A DNA stretch of 64,000 nt. It comes from Dicyema japonicum. Its lineage: Eukaryota > Dicyemida > Rhombozoa > Dicyemidae. The stretch is from contig RDEW01000050.1 of NCBI GenBank assembly GCA_011109175.1, positions 212,694-276,693 on the forward strand, read 5' to 3'. This document shows positions 45,043 to 56,640 of this stretch, one piece after another. A program made the translations under genes and the position numbers. Positions within the stretch are counted from its first letter, which is position 1. Each line of letters begins with the position of its first letter. The notes beneath the pieces were generated by a model. That model searched no databases, was not told the origin of the DNA, and worked only from the letters and a program-made list of their open reading frames with translations.

Positions 45043-48000
45043 ATGGACGCATTAAATGATATCATCAAAATATTGTTCCAATCATCCCATCTAGTTACCC
45101 CAAAGTTGGAGGCAGCCCTGTCAAGTATATTCTGCCCTACTATTTCCTCCCCCTGCTGTCATTTGAAAGCTTATTAGAGGAAAATGACTCGATTTCCTCC
45201 GGTCAACTAATAGTCGGCTACATTGGAGGACTCATTCTTAGAGTTGTACTCAATTTCCGCTCTTCTGGGCAACCTTTAGGTTATTCGGGCTATTTAACTT
45301 CCAGATATCCCCACGTCTTCCCATCTGCTCTCTCAAATTCTATTCTTGCTACAACAAAACGACACAGTCATTCCCTCAGTACTCAATTTACTCACTAATG
45401 AGTCAATCTGTGAAAGACTTAAAGAAGGTTGCTTCTCATTTATTCTCAGTCGTCCAAAAACTCCCCATAGTCACCAGTCAGAGCTTGAGTGTTCACAAGA
45501 GTGCGGTAGATCTGCTCGAATTGGGTACCTTTGTTTAGATTTTGAGAAAACTGTACCCTACGGAATTTGCTTGATGAATTTTTCTCCATTTGTGTTTACT
45601 TGTTTGACGACGGATTTAAAATTATTCGATTATTTCTCAAATTTAACGTATTCTTATCCTTATTTCAGGATTTCATCATTTACGAGAGTATTTCTGTCGC
45701 CCTTCCCAGCCTTGTGTCGTTGACTTTGTGCCAGTTCCCTAAGTTTTGTTTAACCGACGAGATTGTACGCTTCCTGAATGACCTCAAACTGATCCCTGAA
45801 AAGTTGCTTGCCCCATTTATCACGTTCTACTACTCTTTGCTGGTATTCCCCCAAATATCAGAAAAAACTATCAGCAAAACCAATTCTAGTAAACTTGGGA
45901 GTTAATTTAGGTGTCACCCCTAGTAAGAAGCTGTACTGTGACGCCAAATTTTTGGAATTCATCATTCAAATCGTCTCATATTTTCTAGAAAAGTTCAAAA
46001 TTACTGCAGTGAACTTTTTTGTGACTCTGGAATTTTGCAAAAAGCGTTTTTTTGGACTTCTCTCATATTTTGTCAGAAACTCAGTTCCCCCATTAGTGAT
46101 TGACATGGTTTTCTGTGAATTAATCTAAGGAATACTTTGAGAGTTTTAAAATCTCCTTGTTTAACCTTGGATACCTGTTTCTACGTTATGAATTACCTGA
46201 GAAGGCTCTTACTGTTTTCATTAGTGAAGTTATTGGAGAGGTCGAGGGACCTGCTAAAGATTTGTGTGTACACAGCTCTTTCCGCGGTCTCCTCGTTCGA
46301 TATCTGTCCTTGCTTTTGCAAAATGGTCACAGATTCTGTAAAAATGTGACAATAAGCATTGGTGTTGAAACTGTAAGGAGGATAATCAAACTGGTCCTCA
46401 CTGAGCTAATCCTTAGATTTACGATTGCCACGACTCGGACTTTTTCTTCTTTAGGATGACCACCAACATGGTATTAATACTCCAGTCTGATGTATTCCTT
46501 CTAAAAGTACCGTATCTTTACGAATTAGTTTGCCGTGGATAACTGTCCGAGGGTTGACTTTGTGAGTGAAGTTTTAACTATGTACTTATTCTACTCACTG
46601 TAGCTTCAATTTTGACATGAAGACTTTCCTTAAATATAGATCAGCTCCCTCTTTCTTTAAATACATGATTTTCACGCTGAGTTTTGTCGCCCACGTGTTA
46701 GTCCACGACCGGAGGATTGGTTTGATTGAATTTTACTTAACCATAATATTTGGGGTTGACGGTCTTTAGATGTTTTTGATGAGGAGTACTTCACTAAAGA
46801 GACATCATCATGTCTATGATTAACCAATCCTATGATTTCCTCTCCTACAGTCAGATTCGCCTACTTGTTGAATTTGACAACCTTCTATTCGACAGTCTCC
46901 ACTTTGATCGTTTGTTGGAAGAGTTATCTCACCGTGACCCAGAGTATTATGACGAGAAGACCAATATGATTCACCCCGCTTATTACAACTTAGCTGGTTT
47001 TGTGGGTTCTTATTGCAGGACAGTCCTGGACTGAGCACTTTGAGAAGCTCTACTTTTACTATATGGCTACCACCTCTGACAGTTTAAACGACGACTATTT
47101 TATAACGTTGTGATTTGTTTATTCTGTTAGTATGAGGGAACGGTATAAGCTGCACCCCAACACTGAAATTTGGTACCCCATTTCCTTCAGTCCTGATCCT
47201 CCTCTACACTTTCCTTTTTCTCCCAGTTTGTTTAGCTTTCTGTTGTCGATTCTTATAGTCTCCTTTTTTGGTGTCATTGTAGATGATTGACACGGAGATT
47301 GTTTTCACTAATGCCAATATGTACCTCCAACTGGTGGTTCATATTCTTTACTACTCTGCCTATGTTTATCTCAATATGACCCCCATTCCTGATGTATTCT
47401 CTGCTATTTATTTGTAGGATGGCTGTTCTAATGAATTTTTAGTCCCCTTTAGTGACTACTATAAGGGGGTGACTGCCTTTGCTGAATTTGACTCCACCCA
47501 GTATTCGATCCTGTCGCTGATTTTGAAACATTATGTTGACCGTTCAGGGGATGTTGACAATATTTCCCCGGAGATGCCTATCTGTGGAGTCCCGGAAACT
47601 TCAGAAGCCTTTAAATATCTAGAACGACTGTTAAACGCTGTTTAAACCTGATAATTATCCAGATTGCCTACATTCTGCAAATAAATGGACAGTCGGTCTC
47701 TGATTTCTACCTCATCTCATCCAGCAGTGAGTCTAAGCCGAAGAAATCCTGTGAAAGATCGGATTTTCAAAGAGTTCCGTGAAAGGAGACAGAAGAGGCT
47801 TAGTTTATACCGAATGACTGAGTTTTAGAAGATGTCCTGCCTTTGAGACAAAGTCGTAGAGTTCAAAACTCCGAGAAATGCTGTGTAGTCTGTCATCGAC
47901 AGGGAAACCTGCCTGGGGATAATTTTTGTAATTTGTTCAAGGTCAAACACTATAATGGTTGACTGGAGGCTTAGTTTAGTGGTGGGTTGCACTCGTTTGG

Positions 48001-49691
48001 ACAAGACTACCCTAGTTTCGCACAAATTGCCCGCTATAATTGACATGTTGTACGAAAACTACCCGCCAGTCGGTTTGTTGGTTAACTGTAGTATTTTGTG
48101 AACCTGACCATCAATTTGGCTGCCTGTGACGGTCTACTAGTCACTTGCTGTGACCATCTGATCCACTCGAAGTGCATCCAACGTTATCAAAAGAAAAATG
48201 GTCACGTGTTGGAATTCATTCTAGATAAACTAAAGTGTCCTCTGTGTGCTCTGGACGTTGACTTTACTCTCCCTTTCGTGGAAAGGCGGCAGTCCATTAC
48301 CGAAGATGACATTATGGATGAAAAACAGGTGCGGTCCTGCATTGAAAACAGCTCAAATTTCGCGCCAAAGGTTCAAATCTCCTTCATTTTAGAACAAGTA
48401 TAAAGATATGATGACTTTTTTCGAGCTAATCGAGAGACTCATGCCACTCAAAAGTTTTCCTGTAACGTTTCCCTTCGCAGAAGAGAGCATTTCATGTGTC
48501 TTCTCCTCTGTTCTCAGGTTTGTCGTTTTCTTCTAATTATAGGCAAATTTTTGAGAATAAACTGTTTTTCCTCATTTATGGGAACAAATATGAAAATCTT
48601 GCAGCGATCAAACCCTTGGACAGTTTCTGTTTGTACTATTTTGACATTGCTAGTAAACTTTTGGAATTTCATTTCTACCACTCAGCACAACTATGTAAAT
48701 ATGGAACATATTCTGGCGTTGTATGACTCTCTGATTATTGACCCGACTAAAATTGACTTTCCTGTTGGAATCTCCGACCCAATTTCTCTGTTTATAGTGT
48801 TTTCCCTCGTCATTCCCTTACATTCCCTTAAAGGTAGTTTGAATGACTCATCTTAGCCGCTTTTCCATGCCTAGTAAACATTTGCTCTAAACTAGCTATC
48901 CACCAGGACAAACTGAATAGCGAACATGTTAATTTTATGGGGGACGACTACCCGGTTGGCTGTTTGTTGTTTAACCCAGATTTCCCTGGAGAACCATTCT
49001 TTTATTCATTTCATCTTAATAGCCTCTATCTTGCACAGATCTCTGTTCGAGTCAGACATACCACGAGTTCAGGAATCTCAGAAATACATTTCATTGGATA
49101 GTCCGAACTGTCAGTTTATTGATTTCTGTCTTGATTTGATTGGGTACCACAAATGTGACCTGAATGTGGACTCGCTTTCAGACTATTTCATCACTTTTAG
49201 GGATAGTTATGAGGTAATTGGGGTTAATTCTTGTAGTATAAGACATACTATTACAACTGCTTAACCCCCCGGCCTATGCTGGCGAATCTACCTTCGGAGT
49301 ACTCGATATCATCACTAAATTCTTACTGCCTGCTGTGTGGTAAAGATATTGGCTGTGTTGAGATTGGGAAGTTTAATGAGGTAACATCAAATCGGATATA
49401 GTAGCATTTTAGTTACTGTGGGCGGGGGACAGGACTTATTTTCTATGAGAATTCGTCGGTCTGGTACTATGAGAACTTTTACTTTGCTGAATGCGGGGGA
49501 CTATTCTTCAACAAATATGGGGAATCAATAAACCGCGAATTGTTTGTGATGTTATCAGTTTTAGACCTACAAATTATAATGACTCTGTTAGTTTTGAAGG
49601 CATAAGTACTGAGTACACCCTCAATGAGAATATTTTTAAAACCTTGGAGAGAAAGTGGCGACAAGGAGTCCTCAGTAGTTTGTTTGATTGA
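45043..49691 (+). CDS. UBR1/2-type E3 ubiquitin ligase
   Basis: N-recognins bind destabilising N-terminal residues and ubiquitylate substrates. The reading is split by many tiny introns; ones I can place include 47107-47130 (24 nt), 47258-47282 (25), 47394-47417 (24), 49381-49404 (24) and 49542-49564 (23). Family landmarks in order: LEELSHRDPEYYDEKTNMIH and the W/F-rich block ending PPLHFPFSPSLFSF (about 46900-47250); FKEFRERRQKRLS (about 47770), the basic helix before RING; CVVCH (47880) and DGLLVTCCDHLIHSKC...LKCPLC (48130-48250), the split RING-like zinc site; C-terminal UBR cap SYCLLCGKDIG, YCGRGTGLIF and FNKYGESINREL (49330-49540). Start ATG 45043 is tentative. No UBR-box (C..C..CDCGD) is visible, and the coding length, perhaps 1,300-1,400 residues, is short of the ~1,750 usual. 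Confidence 0.75.
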
Positions 49692-49794
49692 TTTGCCATA
49701 ATTTTGTATTTATTATATTTTTTGTTAAATTTATTGTGTTTTTTATATTAATAGATATTTGAATTTAAAATTACTGATAATAGTGATTTTTACG

Positions 49795-51244
49795 ATGATG
49801 CGTCTTCTCTCTCGCTCTGTTTCTGATTAGTGATTATTCTAAGTTTGCTGACTATTTTCTGAGGGATTGTGCTCGAAGTCTCAACACCATGCTCACAACT
49901 CACAATAGGCCTTATCATTTCTTGTAATCATTACTATGTGAGATTAGATTTACTTCATTACGTTCAATTGGAGGATCACCGATAAGACTTAGTTTACTGA
50001 TTTTTGTCATTTAGACATGGTTGTGGTCAAGACTCCCAACTTTGCTGAATCGATCAGTGTGGGTGACTTGAGGTGGGAGAAAAGTAGTCTTTTATCTTAT
50101 TTAAGGCGTCGGAGATCTCGTCAATGCTGGGGATCTTATTGGTGAAATAGAAACCGACAAAGTTATTGTTTAGTTAGATTTAAGGCTTCGCTTTCCGTGA
50201 ACGCTTCCGTCGCTGGAAAAATTACGGAATTTTTAGTTCCCGATGGCTCACAGGTTACTCCCGGAGTCGAACTGGCCAAAATAGACACTTCAGGTTCGAG
50301 TTTGCTTATTGCCATAGTTTCCCCACCAGAAAAGTTAAGTTCTCCCCAGGTCCAATCGGCAGTACCTCAGTCACCCCCAACGTCCACCCCCTCACAACCA
50401 GAGACACAAAAAGCTCCATCTTTGACTGTATCTCCCCCAAAGATAAGTTTCGTCGAATCGGGAGTCTCAGGGGGTGGGGAGAGTCGGGTTCATATTGGTG
50501 AATGAAATTGTAGGTAAAATTAACGAGAATGCGGAAACGAATAGGTGAGAGACTAAAAGGAGCCCAGAATACATATGCAATGCTGACGACATTCAACGAA
50601 GTGGACATGACTAATGTGATTGCCACACGGAAGCGATACCTTGAAATGGCACAGAAGGACACGAACGTTCGTCTTGGATTCCTTTCGGCTTTTGTAGTTG
50701 CCTCGGCCCATGCTCTGAAGCAAATGCCCGTTGTTAATGCGACAATTGTGGGAGATGACATTATTTACCGTGACTATGTGGACATTTCGATCGCCGTTTC
50801 CTCTCCAAAGGTAAATTTGGGATGAATTGTTAGGGACTTGTGGTTCCTGTTGTTAGAGACGTTGTGGGACTTAACTACATCGAGGTTGAACGGAAAATAG
50901 CGGATTTGTCAGCAAAGGCTCGTGATGGATCTCTGTCAGTTGAGGAAATGGACGGAGGGACCTTCACGATTAGCAATGGTGGGGTTTTCGGATCTCTGAT
51001 GTCGACTCCAATTCTGAATCCCCCACAATCGGCCATTTTAGGTCTGCATGCGATTAAGGACAGGCCTGTAGCTATTAATGGAAAAGTTACCCCATATGAT
51101 ATGTGGTAGGTTGAAATTCGGCCGATGATGTACTTGGCACTGACCTATGATCATCGACTCATCGATGGAAGGGAATCAGTGACTTTTCTAAAGTCGATTA
51201 AAGATGCGGTTGAAGACCCTGTTAGAATGCTTGTTGGGCTTTAA
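49795..51244 (+). CDS. DLST: Dihydrolipoyllysine succinyltransferase, E2 of 2-oxoglutarate dehydrogenase
   Basis: Transfers the succinyl group from lipoyl-lysine to CoA in the mitochondrial TCA cycle. ATG 49795 opens [20 protein letters not shown], an Arg/Ser-rich targeting peptide. Eight introns are removed: 49819-49843, 49924-49947, 49992-50014, 50084-50105, 50162-50184, 50488-50513, 50811-50833, 51086-51109 (22-26 nt). The 419-residue product has a lipoyl domain ([18 protein letters not shown]; lipoyl-lysine in EIETDKAS), a Pro/Ser-rich linker, and no E1/E3-binding domain, as in animal DLST. The catalytic domain has [52 protein letters not shown] and the active-site DHRLIDGRE. It ends about 1.4 kb downstream with MLVGL-stop, and lies 103 bp after the UBR gene on the same strand. 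Confidence 0.95.
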
Positions 51245-51697
51245 ATAATAACTCTTCTAATGTGTTAACAATTTTGATTTCTGTTTATTGTTAGGAATAG
51301 TTCTCGCTCACTGTTCAAACATTTCCATGGCATTATTCAACTTTTATAGAAACCGATGCTTTATACGCACTCTATTGCCTGGTTTTAGATAGTGATATCC
51401 ATTATCGGTCAGTAATCATGTAGTGCTTCCCCCAAAGATAAATAATGGTCATAAAGCTTATCTTGAATTATAAGGTGATTTTATACTCGGATGATATTGC
51501 CTTAGTCCAATGAATCGGATCCCAGTTGCGAATATAAACACAACCATGAGTACTCCTAAGGCAGGACAACCATAATCCATGTTTGACGATCAACCATGTT
51601 AATTTTTATTAATTTTATTAGAAATTTTTGACACAAATTCTTTAAATAAATTGAATTTAAGCATAAAAAATTTATAATTAGATAATATTTACATTTA
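51245..51697 (+). other. Intergenic, with possible LINE RT relic
   Basis: An isolated LYSDDIALVQ box at about 51480-51510 resembles an RT YADD motif; nothing around it supports more. Confidence 0.3.
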
Positions 51698-52158
51698 TGT
51701 TCAACGATTGTGATGTCTGAAGACGAACTACCTCTTGTTCGAGTCCGCCTTCGAGTTTTCCGCTACACCAGATACACGGATCTCTGAGAGCGTACGCTTT
51801 TGGTAGTTACTTTCCTGCTAGTTTACTTCACTTGAAGGGAGCGGAGGTAAATAAAAAATAAAGATGATGTCCTCGCTAATATTTTTTCAAATCTGTCAGA
51901 CTCGATAAGGGAGATAGTAGGAGATATTTGTTTAAAGACCGGACCATGAAGTGGAAGAAAATTTCTCACCGAATTCTTATAGCGTTAAGTTCAATTTCTA
52001 AGGCAATTGAAAATACAAAGTCATGAAATTCTTTTTTCATTAATCGAGACTTGGGAATTGAAAAGGACAGTATTTTGAAATCGTTAGAAAAGAAAGAATT
52101 CTATGGAAAAGTGGAATTGTTTCGCGATGACAATCTATTGAGTGCCTCAAGGTCATAA
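51698..52158 (+). CDS. Small unidentified tiny-intron gene
   Basis: Candidate exons: ATG 51713 MSEDELPLVRVRLRVFRY (or an alternative ATG at 51698), VLANIFSNLSDSIREIVGDI (about 51870-51930), and DLGIEKDSILKSLEKKEFYG followed by KVELFRDDNLLSASRS-stop (about 52047-52158). GT...AG gaps of about 20-29 nt separate them, but I could not fix one frame throughout. It converges with the nuclear receptor gene (about 65 bp between stops). Family not recognised. Confidence 0.35.
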
Positions 52159-52222
52159 CTGAACGACATCAATTTGTGTTCCTTCAAGAATATTCTTAAA
52201 TCTTAACTTCTTGCTCTCCTTC

Positions 52223-53686
52223 TTAGTAATCAGGAGACATCCGTAACCAAAAGTTTTGAAATGAATAATAATTGGACACACGTTTGGTCAAATCACACTT
52301 TGGAGAAACTTGGATAGAACCGTAAGTCTTGGGGAGACATAGGAGAATCATTAATTCTCGAATGTTCTTAATAATCTCTTGGTACGGTATATCGTAAATG
52401 AGTTCCACAAAGAAGGAAACAATCCTTAGTACGCCAACTAAAGCAACCATAAAAGCGTGTCTCTTAGTGAGACCAATTTTGCATGAGATCGATGACAAGG
52501 AATTGACGTATCCTTAGATAAGGAGGAAGCAAAGCCACATGATTGTAAGGGGGTAAGATTAGTTGAGTTTTATCTACCAATATAAGTAAAAGACAGGATA
52601 GTGAAATAAAATAAAACAAAGTAATCAATAACGAAAAAAGTTGGGATAATAAGCTGAGTCACTTTGAATCATAAACCCCCTCATATATGCCATTAAATAG
52701 CTCGCACTAAATAATATGCCTTCTTTTAGTGATTCAATATTCTTCTGAATGGGAAGTCTCTCGGAGGCCAAATACACTGCAAGTTACCAGGGACATTACA
52801 AAAGTTATTCATACTAGTAGTTTGATTTGAGGAAACTGAAAATTGAAGCCCATCAGCACTTTGATTTGGTCATACACGACAAGACAGGAATTTTTGAACC
52901 CATGATCTAACTGAGAGGGGGAGTATATCCCGAAATAGTGCTGTAGTGTCTAAAATAACCATAAACCTTACATTTAAGAACGAATCATTGCCTACGACGA
53001 AAAAATGGTAAAAGAAATCAAGGACGACGAGTTCCAAACACTTCTCAAGTGGAGTGAGATCTACAAATATAAAACAAATTTACGTGAAAAAAGTTAAAGA
53101 GATAGCCATATTCCCTGTTTAAGGCAAAGTTTAATATTTCAATGAGACTGACTTTCTTGTTGGAATCGTATATTAGCTTGTGGAAGACATCCCCGTCGAA
53201 GATGTTGAAATCTGAGAATATATAGAAAAATAACTTAGTTTTTCATTTTGATTGTAAATATTGCGGATTTCAAAGTTAGCGTGGTTGGGGTAAATAACGG
53301 GGGCTATGTAGGGTTTAACGTTTATTTCTTCGGATACACTTTCCTGTAATTTTTTCTCCCTGTAGTTGAAGTCATTCCTGCCTCCTCTTCTCCTATTTTC
53401 ACGGACGACTACATTTAGAGATGAAAGATAAACGATTGGTCTTCATTCCGCAAGAAAGACACTTTTTTAGACGACAGGCAGCACACTTTCGTCTCCCCTC
53501 CAACTCGACTGTACAGTTTGAGTCATTCTGACAGTAAAAAACTTTTTTGTTTTGAATCGATCTTTTAAAAAACCCTAAATTACTTTGATTTGCGTTACCT
53601 TTACAGCTCTCACAAGTTCTGATGCTGTAGTGATACCCTGAGGCCACATCTGAACAAATGAGACAGCGATTAGAAGAAATAGCCAT
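52223..53686 (-). CDS. Nuclear receptor (C4 zinc-finger DBD plus LBD-like region)
   Basis: Ligand-regulated or orphan transcription factor. ATG at 53684-53686 starts MAISSNRCLICSDVASGYHY. A 24-nt intron (53575-53598) lies exactly between TCESCK and GFFKRSIQNKK; without it the DBD is canonical. The second finger has CQNDSNC...RRKCAACRLKKCLSCGM. The P-box CESCKG is of the NR5A (FTZ-F1) type, while the second finger also recalls other groups. After another 25-nt intron, the LBD-like part reads HKLIYDSNKKVSLIEILNFA, YFGIYSPSQLDHGFKNSC, ERLPIQKNIESLKEG and, last exon, VLRIVSFFVELIYDIPYQEI with stop at 52223. Some LBD junctions are uncertain. Subfamily cannot be fixed by eye. Confidence 0.85.
53575..53598 (-). 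other. 24-nt intron inside the DNA-recognition helix
   Basis: GTAACG...AATTTAG on the minus strand: GT-AG, a multiple of three and stop-free. Its translation would add eight residues between CESCK and GFFKR. Confidence 0.9.
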
Positions 53687-54249
53687 TAATATAAGTTCAT
53701 AGCGCTCAATTTAGCTTTAAATAACTTTCTGTACATCGCTTCGACCACCGTCATCACTTTAATCTCCGATCTGTCAAATTCTCATTTTGATCGTACAATC
53801 CCATTGAATAATTTCTTGTAAACCGCACTTTGAGGAATGTTTCCTCAAGTTACAATTAATTTAGAATAAAAATAATCTGATGGAATAATTTTACTTTGAC
53901 GTGTGACCTTGAATATGATATTATTTAGTAAAAATTGATAATATGTATTTACCACCTGTCGTACCTGGTTTTGAAGAAGTCAAGCGATTTCTTCTTTAAG
54001 GTCCGGCTTTGTTATTAAGACGATTTAAAATATGTAAAGAAGTCGGTTAATCTAATTAAAGGCGCATATCAATTGAACGAACACTTCAAGGTTACCCTTA
54101 ACTTATCAAAGACAAATATTAATTTTTAAGGTCAAAATTTTTGTGATTTGTATACATGTGGTTTCACATGACAGCTGATTTTACTCATTTTATATCCCAA
54201 AATATTAATTATATTAATTTCACATTTATGAAATAGTTTTTATTTATAT
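53687..54249. other. Upstream region of the nuclear receptor gene, AT-rich
   Basis: Probable promoter of the minus-strand receptor gene; no individual element can be supported. Confidence 0.35.
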
Positions 54250-54720
54250 TAAAATAAAGAAACAATCAACTGAGGATCATCGGATAGAACCGCGTGTTTT
54301 GCTCGTTTTGACCTCTCGGCCTTCTCAACGCCAGAACAGGCTCCAGAGGCATTCCGATGTATGTTGCAACGGGAGAATGTGTCGATGCAGGTGACGTCTC
54401 AGACAAAAGGTTTCCTGTCCTCAAAGGGGAAGATGGTCATTCCATCAGCGACAGCGTCCAAATTCTGTCTATGGACTTCGTTCAAGGCCATGTGTCAGAA
54501 AGATCTGTCCACACTCTTCCAGCAGAAAAAAACTTCACTATCGAGAGACCCCCTAGCAACAAACAAGAACGGAGGTGTTGGTTAGACGTTCCTGGTAGAT
54601 TTTCAAATGATTTCCGGCATAGTCCAGACCCCGTTGAGGTTCAAGGAAGGTTACCTTTTAAATTATGCAGTAGAATATTGGACTATGAATGTGCTGTTTG
54701 ACGAGTATCTCAATTAAGAC
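54250..54720 (-). mobile_element. RLE-type LINE C-terminal fragment
   Basis: Minus strand reads DGMTIFPFEDRKPFV, then (one stop) DVTCIDTFSRCNI, the RPDGxT..WDxTCxDT region. The plus-strand frame over the same bases is antisense. Confidence 0.6.
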
Positions 54721-55165
54721 ATCGGCAAAAAAGAATTTGTTGAATCGACATCTTTAGGGATCACAAAGTCTGAACAGCCCACTTTAAGGTGCGATCACGA
54801 GGCGTGACTCTAAATTCATGCTCTATAGTTGGAGCTATCAACTTTCTATACAAGATAGTAAATTTTAAATAAAAATGCATTTTTTATATTTTTCTACCTA
54901 GTTTATGTTAAATGATTGCTATCTACTATTTAGTGAAATTGTGGTTACCGGCTTTTAAATCGATATCTGTAGATGTGGATATTTCATTGCTAACTTTATT
55001 TTCTGAGTCGTGTCACGATTGCATTCACAATTACATTGATGACTTCACGTTGATTGACTGTGGAGGTCCATACTAACTATCATTTATTTTTATGATTAGC
55101 TGTCACATCCACATGGTAGATGACCTTGAAGATCTTTATAAGTGAATTACCCTCATTATATGAAA
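54721..55165. other. AT-rich spacer
   Basis: Nothing recognised. Confidence 0.4.
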
Positions 55166-55750
55166 TTATTATTATTCCCCCCCAGGATCACTGGGTTAAA
55201 GAGAAAGAAATAAAAGTTCTCATCTAAGTGATCTCAGACCGACAATGGAGAGGACAAGTCCGGCGGGGTCGAAAATCCTGAACAGCTCTCTCATTGGACA
55301 TGGCATCGGCTCAAAATTTCTGTATGATTGTAGATATTTCGATAGTGTATGGAATAGAGGGCAGTTCGGTAAACTAGCCTCCTTTAAGAGTTTCCGTTGT
55401 AATTCGATTAAGAAATTTTCAATGGGATGGATTTTGTGTTCTGGTCCAATTAGCCTTATTGTAGTCTCCTCGATTCTGGATAGTTTCAATGAGAAGGATC
55501 GTGAAATCTGCATTGCCCATGAAGTACTTGCATACGTCATCGTTGGTCGGATAAATTGTTCATAAATCGTGGCAATGCCACCAGTTTGGTCTCTAAGTGT
55601 CTTTGAGAGCACTTTTGAAATTCCCATTTTCTTCAGAGCAGAAGTTACTTTGTTTTCAACATGTCGGATAAAGGTGAGTCGCTGATCAAAGTTATTCCCA
55701 GAATCTTCGGTGTTTTGTTAATAGGAATAGCTTCGTTCTTCATAAATATT
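55166..55750 (-). mobile_element. Jockey-like LINE 3' fragment
   Basis: Minus strand: KILGITFDQRLTF then (frame change) KVLSKTLRDQTGG, YEQFIRPTMTYASTSWAMQI, LKLSRIEETTIRLIG. 3' module at the left (GATCACTGGGTTAAAGAGAA). Confidence 0.7.
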
Positions 55751-55786
55751 TTTGGTTCGATACAGAGCTGTGTTTAATAAATGAAA

Positions 55787-56273
55787 TACCCTCATATATG
55801 AAATGAATAATCAACAGAATTACAACTCTAATTATGTGAGTCTAACAATATACAAAATTCATACAATTATAGGGTTTTTAGTTCCAAACCGTTAGAACAC
55901 CTCAAGGCGACCATAAAAATGAATGTGACTTATGTAACTGTTGGAAACCCAAAGTTGAAAGAATTTATGCTTCCCAATAAAGTGAACTAGTATTCGTGAG
56001 GCATACAATGAATGAAAATGTGCACTAAACCAACCTCCCTCAGGAGTATATAGGTTACAACCAGTAATTGATCTTATATTTTGAATCCTTTAAAGTTTTT
56101 TGTAGATTGAATAGAAAACAAACTGGATCAGCTGAGATTAGCATAGTTCAGAGTAATTTTGAGGAACTGTCTGAATATAAGTTTTTGTCCAAATTTGACT
56201 CCAGAAACAGCACGGAGAGCGTTAAGTTTTTGTATAGCCTTCAGGAAGATATGGTCCACGTGGGATTAGAATA
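55787..56273 (+). CDS. Small unidentified gene, possibly tiny-intron
   Basis: The last exon is convincing as coding sequence (GSAEISIVQSNFEELSEYKF, then STESVKFLYSLQEDMVHVGL-stop, 56100-56273). Upstream candidates are MNVTYVTVGNPKLKEFMLPN or, in another frame, VRTPQGDHKNECDLCNCWKP, and MNNQQNYNSNY at 55805. The splice path could not be settled. No family recognised. Confidence 0.35.
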
Positions 56274-56304
56274 AAATAGGTTAATTATATATAATCCAAA
56301 GTAA

Positions 56305-56585
56305 TGTTTAATTTATTAACCCCAAAACAAACAAGAGAAAGGATAATCGTCTATATTAAGTGATCTCGTGTCCATACCAAGCTTTCTCCTGGGGGTTGGT
56401 TTTGGAATCATGGATTAATCCTCACAAATGAGAAGGATTCTTCTTGTATATTTAGCAGACTTTCGGATATAATCTGACGTACTGTCCGAGGGGATGTTCA
56501 TGGGACTTGACTATTTTGAAGAAGTCTAGCTGGTTCCATAAGGTATTCCGTTATTGATGCGACGTTTAGCGTTTTCCGTAGTAAA
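56305..56585 (-). mobile_element. LINE 3' fragment
   Basis: Diverged copy of 30001-30270, with the antisense 3' module at the left end. Confidence 0.6.
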
Positions 56586-56640
56586 CATCGTTTTATTTAT
56601 ATTTAATTTTTAAAGTCTATGATTTCTTGTATATTATATT

